From: Melampsora larici-populina 98AG31
Taxonomy: Eukaryota; Basidiomycota; Pucciniomycetes; Pucciniales; Melampsoraceae
Assembly (NCBI RefSeq): GCF_000204055.1
Contig: NW_006768839.1
Location: forward strand, 186,001-250,000
Direction: 5' to 3'
Length of the DNA: 64,000 nt
Part shown: one piece after another, positions 57,585 through 64,000 of the stretch
Numbering within the stretch: the first letter of the stretch is position 1
Layout: each line of letters begins with the position of its first letter
The notes under the pieces: model-generated
Seen by the model: the letters and a program-made list of their open reading frames with translations, nothing else
What the model was told of the DNA's origin: nothing
Database searches by the model: none
Made by a program: the position numbers and the translations under genes

Positions 57585-57745
57585 GACGTCACCGCAGTGC
57601 ACCGCAGTTTTGCTTAAAACTGTGGTGCACTGCGAAATTATACACATGCGTGACGTTGCGGTGCGCAAGTCGCGCAGTGTACTTACAAGGCGTGATCCCC
57701 TGCAATGATGCATAGCGCAGTGTGGCGCACCGCAGTGGCGCAGTG
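57585..57745. repeat. left subterminal CGCAGTG repeats of hAT3
   Basis: Many copies of GCAGTG, CGCAGTG and their complement within 160 bp, matching the right side at about 61690-61875. Probable transposase-binding sites. Confidence 0.65.
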
Positions 57746-57942
57746 ATTGCGCGTATAATTGTAAATAGCACAAAATAACAAAATCAAGTGACCATGACTT
57801 TAGACAGTGAGACTAGTAGGAAAACCAACAACTAACATAGATGAAGAAGTAGGAGAGAGTCAAAACAATAAAGATAATTGTTTCAGAGAAAACAATTGAA
57901 CAAAACAAATGTTTTAAAAAGATAGAAAATTTTCACAAAAGC

Positions 57943-60900
57943 TTATACCTTTGCCACTTTTTTCTTCTTGGCTATACCGGCCACAAGCTGTTCAACAGCT
58001 GCCACCGCCTTTCCTAGCTCTCCATTTGGTACAAACTTTTGCTTGAGCCATTGGCAGATGCCAACAGCTCTTTCAATCGATCTCGAAGTGAGTCCCCCTC
58101 GTCGGTTAGAACACACGATTGCCGCAGTTGAGAAAGTCCTCTCGACGGCGCAGGATGATCCGACGCAGCAGAGGTAATCACGAGCCATCTTAGCGAGTTT
58201 CGGAAATCGCTTTTGATTCATCTGCACGATAAAGTTGACGTTAGTTTCTATACAAAGAGAAGGAAAACAAAGGTTACGTACACGCCACCATTGAAGTAAG
58301 TCCGTGTCACGCTCACATGGACGCATTCCTGATAGATACTGATTGACTTCTTCATCGCTTGTAAGAGTTTTGGTAGAAGAGGCACCAAAAACATTAGACT
58401 CATCCAAAGGGTCGAATTGTTCTGGTTCAGTATTAGCCGAAGAAGTCGGCTTTGAAGCAAAATCAGGACAATTGTTTTCATATTCAGAAAACTTAAGGCG
58501 AAATAGTTCCTCGGCTCGGTTCGCATAGTCAGGATATTTGTTATTGAAATACTCTATTCGGAGCCGTGGATTAAGTACTGCCGCCATAACAATTGGATCG
58601 CAGTGGAGAGCTTCCGTCTGATAATCTCGGAGTTGTGTAATCATACGAGTGATCATTTCCGATAGGCCTTGATGTTGCGTTGTCTGCTTGATGTCAGCCA
58701 ATACCGAAATCAATCCAGAATACTGGAAGAGGACGGAGGCACCAGTGGGCCCGTCACCTTCCATTTTCTTCGTGGATCGTAGAAAGTGCTGAACAAAAAT
58801 TCAAGTATAGAAAAAATCAGTTGAATGCAATTAAAAAAACAATGAAATAATTTTACCCCCAGGACATCATTCAAAGACTCAATTGCCTTCCATTCGTCTG
58901 GAGCTATCGTAATACCTTCATAAAAGCCTTCTTGATCTTCGTTGATCATGAAGTTAATGACCTAAATATGAATAGTAGTAAGAATTTTGAAAAGGAAGAA
59001 TATTTATATGAAAAAAAACTTACCAATTTAGCTTTGCACAATCGTGTTTGAGCATCAAGCCATATATTCCATCTTTGACCATGAGCAGCAATCAGTCCAC
59101 CACCCTCAAAACCTAGCTGAGACGCGCAAGTCTTGAAATGATTAAGTCGAGGTGCACTCGAAGTAATCAATTTGTTAATTCTTCGCACCTTTGAAAACAT
59201 ATTTCTTCATCAGTATAATTAATTCATAACACATATCAGGTGTGACTAAGACTTACCTTGGTGACTGCTCGAGGTAAGAGTAAAGCGTCAGGCTTCTGGA
59301 CCTTGTAGTCGGATGCGTTTGCCTTGTCATCTGAGTCGTCACTGGCCTCTATGTCATTTCCTGCCACAGTCAACCCTTCATGTGTAACCTCCTCGCTATC
59401 TGTATCAATGTCGCCGTCCGGTAATCCGTCTTCATCAACCACTTTGCCGTCAGCCATTACAATCTTCGGTGGGGGAAGATGATCGTCGGGAAGAAGGAGT
59501 CGTAGGCGTTTTCCAGAAGGGACCGTGGGTTTGATTCGGCCGTGATCTCCTAATCCAATTACTTCGAGCCCAGATTTAACTGTTAATGCTAGCTTGTGAC
59601 AGTAGCATCTGATCTGATTTCGAGATGAATCCCAAAAGATTGGGTCATCGCAATCCATGAACATTTTTTGAAGCTCGGTTGCCAATATTGGGTTGCTTGA
59701 TCCTGAGTCAGTCGTCTGCGCTATCATGTATATTCGGAAAATAATTAGCAAGAGACAAATAAACATAAAAGAAAGCAAAAAAGAAAAGATACTCATCTTT
59801 TTATGAAGACCATGTCGGATAAGGAATTTCCCTACAGGTCGAGCTAATAAAGCTCCATAATGATTCCATGCGATTAGTTTCAATGTCAAGTGTGTGACAT
59901 GAAACTCCCAGTCTTCATCTATATAGGACACCGCCACTCCAATGAAGGCACGTTTACCACCTTTGGTGGTCCATACATCGTGTATGACACAGACTTTCGA
60001 GTCAAGAGCCTATGATAGTATCCAGTAACTCATTGAGTATGTGATCAAAGCAAAATATCAAAAGGAATAAAGGAAATATTAAAACATATTCAATAAACTT
60101 ACCTGAAGGGTTTTAACCAGGTTACCACGAAATTCCTCAAAGTACTCCATCGCACGCCGAGCCGACCACGATGCTGACCAAAGAGTAGCATTCGGATTGC
60201 ATAAAGAAAAGGCCGCTTGAAGATAAGGATCTTCCATACGAAGCCAAGGGATGCAGTTTCTTAACAGCCAAAGAACGAGTATCATGTTCAATAATGAAAC
60301 CGAAAACTTAGGTAAATTTAAGAAGTTGGCAAGTGATTCCTTTTCGTGATGATGATTCTGAGCATTCGCTGCAGCCAATCTTTGAGCTTCTTCTTCCTGA
60401 TAAGTCGGAGGAAGATTGGCACCGGCAGCGATCACATTTTCTCGACCTTCGCAAGGTTTTCGACCAAGGTCGCCATCACGGTGGCCTCTCAAGTTGAATT
60501 TGCTCCTTGCATTGATCTTGTACTCGCCGTCACACCATAAGCATGTGTGATAGCATGGCTTTTCGCCAGGTTTCTAGATTTCAAAATTAGATCAAAAGTC
60601 ATTACAATGAAAGAAAATATAGTAACTTGATGAAAATGACATTACCGGATCTTTCAAATTACCATCTGCATCTTTCCCATGATGTGCAGGAGAGTAGTAT
60701 AACTTAGGCAGGTCGTATACAACTTCGGACTTTTCAACAGGAGGTGGTATTTCTTCAATGTCCGAGTCTTGGTCCGGGTCGATATTGGCAGGCATTTTGT
60801 AGTTCTTTGACTTAGGAGACAGGGACAAAAGTAAGTGAATGTTAGAATCATGGAATGACAAAGGAAGTTAGAGAGGACTTACCTGTTTCTTACGCTTAGA

Positions 60901-61254
60901 TCCAGCAGATTTTTTTTGAACCAAAGACTTAACCAAAGATTTGACCGAAGATTTGACGACTGGGGCTTTTCGAGTGCGCTTTCCATTGGCGGGATCAACA
61001 GTGCTTTCAAAAGAGTTGTCTGCAGATTCGTGTGGCTGAGGATCCTCCTCCGCATCTTCCTCTTCGTCTTCAGTGACATAGTTAGGATCTTTGTCATCTT
61101 CGGGTTCGGATTCAATGGCTACAACTGTCTTCTTGACTGCAGATTTACGGACAGCAGCGGAAGAAGTCTTTGAAGATGATGTAGATTGAGATGGGATTGA
61201 GGCTTTTGACTTGGACTTGGCGGAAGAACTCGTTTTGTTTGTGTTTTGTTTCAT
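57943..61254 (-). CDS. hAT transposase (hAT3), nine exons, intact, 914 residues
   Basis: Exons 61254-60883, 60810-60646, 60573-60103, 60009-59793, 59720-59257, 59188-59024, 58961-58857, 58788-58282 and 58221-57943; all borders GT-AG and phases agree, with no internal stop. The N-terminus is Lys/Ser-rich then acidic (ESEPEDDKD). A BED finger follows (CLWCDGEY, FNLRGHRDGDLGRKPC). The hAT core has IHDVWTTKGGKRAFIG, QTTDSGSSN and IRCYCHKLALTVKSG, then FEGGGLIAAHGQRWNIWL. The C-terminal dimerisation region has ARDYLCCVGSSCAVERTFS. It is a relative of the broken hAT2 gene. It would excise and reinsert hAT3 in the nucleus. Confidence 0.9.
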
Positions 61255-61282
61255 TTTGTGAAAATAAAAATTACGTAATTTG

Positions 61283-61435
61283 TGAGATTTAGATAAGTTG
61301 AATAACAAGTAAAAGTAAATATTGGAAAGATTATTCTGAGCTTTAGATGAGTTGAATAATAAGTAAAAGTAAATACTGGAAAGATTATTATTGTGAGCTT
61401 TAGATGAGTGGAATAATAAGTAAAAGTAAAACTTG
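61283..61435. repeat. three-copy tandem repeat upstream of hAT3 transposase
   Basis: Units at about 61283-61337, 61338-61394 and 61395-61435 share GTAAAAGTAAATA and AGCTTTAGATGAG. They lie between the start codon and the right subterminal repeats, in the probable promoter or leader. Confidence 0.75.
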
Positions 61436-61689
61436 TGAAAAGTGTTGTAAGATTGAGATAGTTCTAGATGATTTATGGCGCCATGTTTCGACTGATTCGT
61501 TGAGCTTAGATGATCGTAGATAATTATCCGGGAGTCCATGATCTGGATCGAGGATTGGTCAAGGCAGATTCCTAGAATCACGGCAGGCGATCGTGGTTGT
61601 GGTGTCCAATCGGCGAGATTGGGATGCAAGGGGAGTGGCATCCCTGCTTTGGCTGAAGTGGAGCCAGGGTATCTGACCAGTGCCCGTAC

Positions 61690-61875
61690 CTTCTCGGACT
61701 CGCGCAGGGCCGCGCAGTTTGCGCACAATGTGCTGAGCTGCGGTGTGCTTTTGCGCAGTGTGGTGAAAACCACCACGGCCTGGCGGTGCTAACTAGCACA
61801 GTGTGGTTTTCCCGCACTGCCGCTGCGATGGGGCACCTCGCAGCGCAGTTTTCGCGCAGTGCAGTGCGCTGCGCG
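61690..61875. repeat. right subterminal CGCAGTG repeats of hAT3
   Basis: Dense GCGCAGTG/CACTGCG words, for example CGCGCAGTTTGCGC and GCGCAGTGCAGTGCGC, mirroring the left side. Confidence 0.65.
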
Positions 61876-64000
61876 TCAGGGATTGCCTGAGGCTTTTCCA
61901 AAACTTCATGAACCAGCATAATCCTTACGTGCAAGTTTTCCGTTGGGCGTCTCAAATTTGCAACTCTAGAGACACCCGCACTCTTAGAATCAAGACACTT
62001 TCTGCACCAGGAAATGATCACCGGCGTTACAATCGTCCCACAGCCGATGATGTTGCTGCAATTGTTGAAGGTAATGGGAATATTGGCGAACACGGGAGGG
62101 ATATTGTACTTGCACGACAGAATGGCGACTTACAGCGCATCTCTGAACTTCATACCGGCTACTTCGCATTACGATACCCATTATTATTTCTCTACGGCTC
62201 GCAAATGTGGGACAAGCACTATACCAATCCAACAGTTGAGAGTAAGTCATTTTTATTTTAACTTCAAGCAATAAGTTAAGATTCGTTCAATACTGATTAA
62301 AACATTGATTGTCAGATCCTGAAGGTGACTGCTCAAACTTGGAGTGGTTTGCATACCTCCTGTTCAAACCTCCGGCATTCTCGGTAATCTTAGCCTCTGC
62401 ACGTTTATTCCAAGAGTTTGCTGTCGACATGTACGTGTGTGTCGAGCACTCTCAATTACAGTTCCTTCGATACCACCAAAAGGAAATCAGAGCCAAACTC
62501 TACAATGGTGTTGTTGAAGCCCTAGGTAACGAGCTTGAAGACGAGGTTGTTGGTCGAAGGATTGTCCTACCTTCTTCTTTCACTGGCGGTCCTCGCCATA
62601 TGCAGCAACTATATCAAGACGTCATGGGTCTTGTGGCGGAATATGGTAATCCCAGTTTGTTCATCACAATGACGGCTAATCCCGAATGGCAAGAGATTCA
62701 CGACGCCCTGGAAGATGGTCAAACGGTGCAAGATCGACCGGACTTGGTGGCAAGAGTTTTCTATATGAAGTATCACGCTATGTTGGAGGACGTGACAAAG
62801 TTCGAGCGTTTTGGCAAAGCTGTTGCTTACGTTTACACCATAGAATTTCAGAAACGGGGTCTACCACACGCCCACCTCATCTTATTCCTCGAGCAAGGTG
62901 ACAAGCCAACCACTCCCGAACAAGTTGATTGTCTCATAAGTTCTCAACTTCCTGACCCGGTCAACGACCCAAACATTTTCAGAGCTGTAACAGGTTTCAT
63001 GTTACACGGACCACGCGAGCAGTATAAGTGCTGGAATGGTACCAGTTGTCGATTAGGATACCCTCGAGCCTTCCGCGAGGAGACCGAAATGCCTGATAAC
63101 TCTTACCCATCATACAAGCGGCCGGACAATGGTCAACATTACATCAAGGCCGGATTCCATTATCATAATGGTCATGTGGTACCTCACAATCGTTACTTAC
63201 TGTTGAAATACAATTGTCACATTAATGTTGAAGTTGCGGCTAGCATCAGAGCCATTAAATACTTATTTAAGTACATTCTCAAGGGGCACGATCGAACTTT
63301 GGCTGGAGTCGAGGACGAGGAACAGCCAGACGAGATTCTGGCTTATGTGAATGCTAGATTTTTATCAGCGCCTGAAGGTGAGCTCAAAGTTTTTTTATAA
63401 ATATCATCTTTTTCTACTCTGTATCTCACTTTCAAATCCTTATGTGATTTTTCAGCCGTCTGGCGTTTGTTGAAGTACCCATTATCTGGGAGGTACCCCC
63501 CTGTCCAGCGTCTCAGTTTACACCTTGAGAACAGCCAGACAGTGTATTTCCTGAACGCCTACAGACTTCGACAAGCAGTTGACAGTGGACGTGCCGAACG
63601 TACCACCCTCACTGAGTTCTTCCGGCTGTGCCAAGAGAACGTAGGACTACAAGGCACTAATTGCACAATTCGGAGTCTCGAGTATCACGACGTACCTAAG
63701 TACTTTGTGTGGAACAAGAAGCAAAAACGCCTCACCCCACGGCAGAACTCTTTGATTTCGATCGGCCGTGTCTACTTTGCGAACATCAAGCGGGGTGACA
63801 TTTACTATCTACGATTACTGCTTGCCCATGTACCCGGACCTACTTCTTTTGAGTATCTTCGAACCGTGGACGGGGTGATACTCAGTACGTTTCGAGAAGC
63901 CGCTGACAGGATGGGTCTTTTGCTTGGCGACCATCATTATCACCAAAGTTTAACTGAGGCAGCAGTGTGGAAGACAGGACGTCAATTGCGCCACATGTTT

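Larger units (their letters stand above)
57578..61885 (-). mobile_element. hAT transposon (hAT3) inserted in the Helitron RepHel gene
   Basis: 4,308 bp flanked by CCTGAGGC at 57570-57577 and 61886-61893, an 8-bp duplication. Ends are related as CAACCCCCGACG and the reverse complement CAATCCCTGACG. Both subterminal zones are saturated with CGCAGTG/CACTGCG words. The single minus-strand gene is intact, so the element may be autonomous. Confidence 0.9.
52817..64000 (+). mobile_element. Helitron (5' part, runs off the window)
   Basis: Defined by the RepHel gene (56936 to beyond 64000) and an accessory gene (53954-55337) in the same orientation. The proposed 5' end is TCATACAAG at 52817: it follows an A in the broken gypsy pol (CAGATTA), and Helitrons insert between A and T and begin TC. 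The 3' hairpin and CTRR end lie outside the window. The RepHel gene contains the hAT3 insertion. Left end is inference; presence of a Helitron is solid. Confidence 0.65.
56936..64000 (+). pseudogene. Helitron RepHel (N-terminal and Rep part), interrupted by hAT3, partial
   Basis: Exons 56936-57245, 57302-57577 then (after hAT3) 61886-62241, 62316-63377 and 63456 to beyond the window. The front has CMACGAYRW and SCCQQGAIELP-like spacing of cysteines, then NNALSFASLGAKVD and FAQIYIYGG. After the insertion: NPYVQVFRWASQ, NPSLFITMTANPEW and GLPHAHLILFLEQ, the HUH-type Rep nuclease motif (about 62859-62891), followed by VAASIRAIKYLFKYILKGHD (tyrosine region). The helicase domain lies beyond the window. 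Removing hAT3 and one CCTGAGGC restores the frame YILRLFQNFMNQH. It would nick and replicate the Helitron; in this copy it is disrupted. Confidence 0.85.

Noticed and set aside
57578..57708. Continuation of the Helitron frame past 57577
   Set aside because: It reads into hAT3 subterminal repeats; the true continuation is at 61886.

Overview
The window is a dense, nested block of transposable elements from a basidiomycete, most likely a rust fungus (Pucciniales). The evidence is that nearly every gene has short GT-AG introns of about 55-90 nt, the transposon families (TNP2-type CACTA, hAT, MULE, PIF/Harbinger with a partner protein, Helitron, Ty1/copia, Ty3/gypsy) are those that fill rust genomes, and host genes are almost absent. 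The species call is inference. I see no rRNA, tRNA or CRISPR array.

Layout. 1-2812: an hAT element with an intact three-exon transposase. 2820-5373: gene-free DNA with a retrotransposon-like primer site, a hairpin and a small CACTG-ended MITE. 5374-11049: a full MULE with inverted ends and flanking direct repeats; one minus-strand gene joins a MULE transposase to an OTU-type cysteine protease. 11058-16430: gene-poor, with one decayed COG4-like host fragment at about 14.0-14.95 kb. 16.4-17.7 kb: unrecognised small genes ending in a TAACG-rich repeat that recurs, inverted, at 41.8-42.1 kb. 17774-30855: a decayed hAT (hAT2) split by a 9.2-kb CACTA element (18422-27608, CTT duplication) that sits exactly inside an hAT2 intron. 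The CACTA carries a TNP2 transposase pseudogene and two diverged copies of an accessory gene, and its transposase is itself cut by a 252-bp MITE (CTA duplication).

31139-31835 is a fold-back MITE rich in TACCG/CGGTA motifs. 31851-36218 is a complete PIF/Harbinger element (TTA duplication) whose two genes, a DDE nuclease and its DNA-binding partner, are both open. 36.2-38.1 kb holds an unrecognised multi-exon gene or gene remnant. 39643-40600 is a MULE-type MITE with perfect 65-bp inverted ends and a 9-bp duplication.

42.1-64 kb is a nest: a Ty3/gypsy gag-pol is cut by a young copia element (two 863-bp LTRs with three differences, GCTCA duplication), which itself contains a 317-bp insertion flanked by an 8-bp repeat. 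The gypsy pol then stops abruptly where a Helitron appears to begin (about 52817). The Helitron has a five-exon accessory gene (possibly OB-fold) and a RepHel gene running off the window end, and its RepHel is cut by an intact hAT (hAT3, 57578-61885, CCTGAGGC duplication). Several older elements carry in-frame TGA or TAG codons, while Harbinger, hAT1 and hAT3 are open and could be active.
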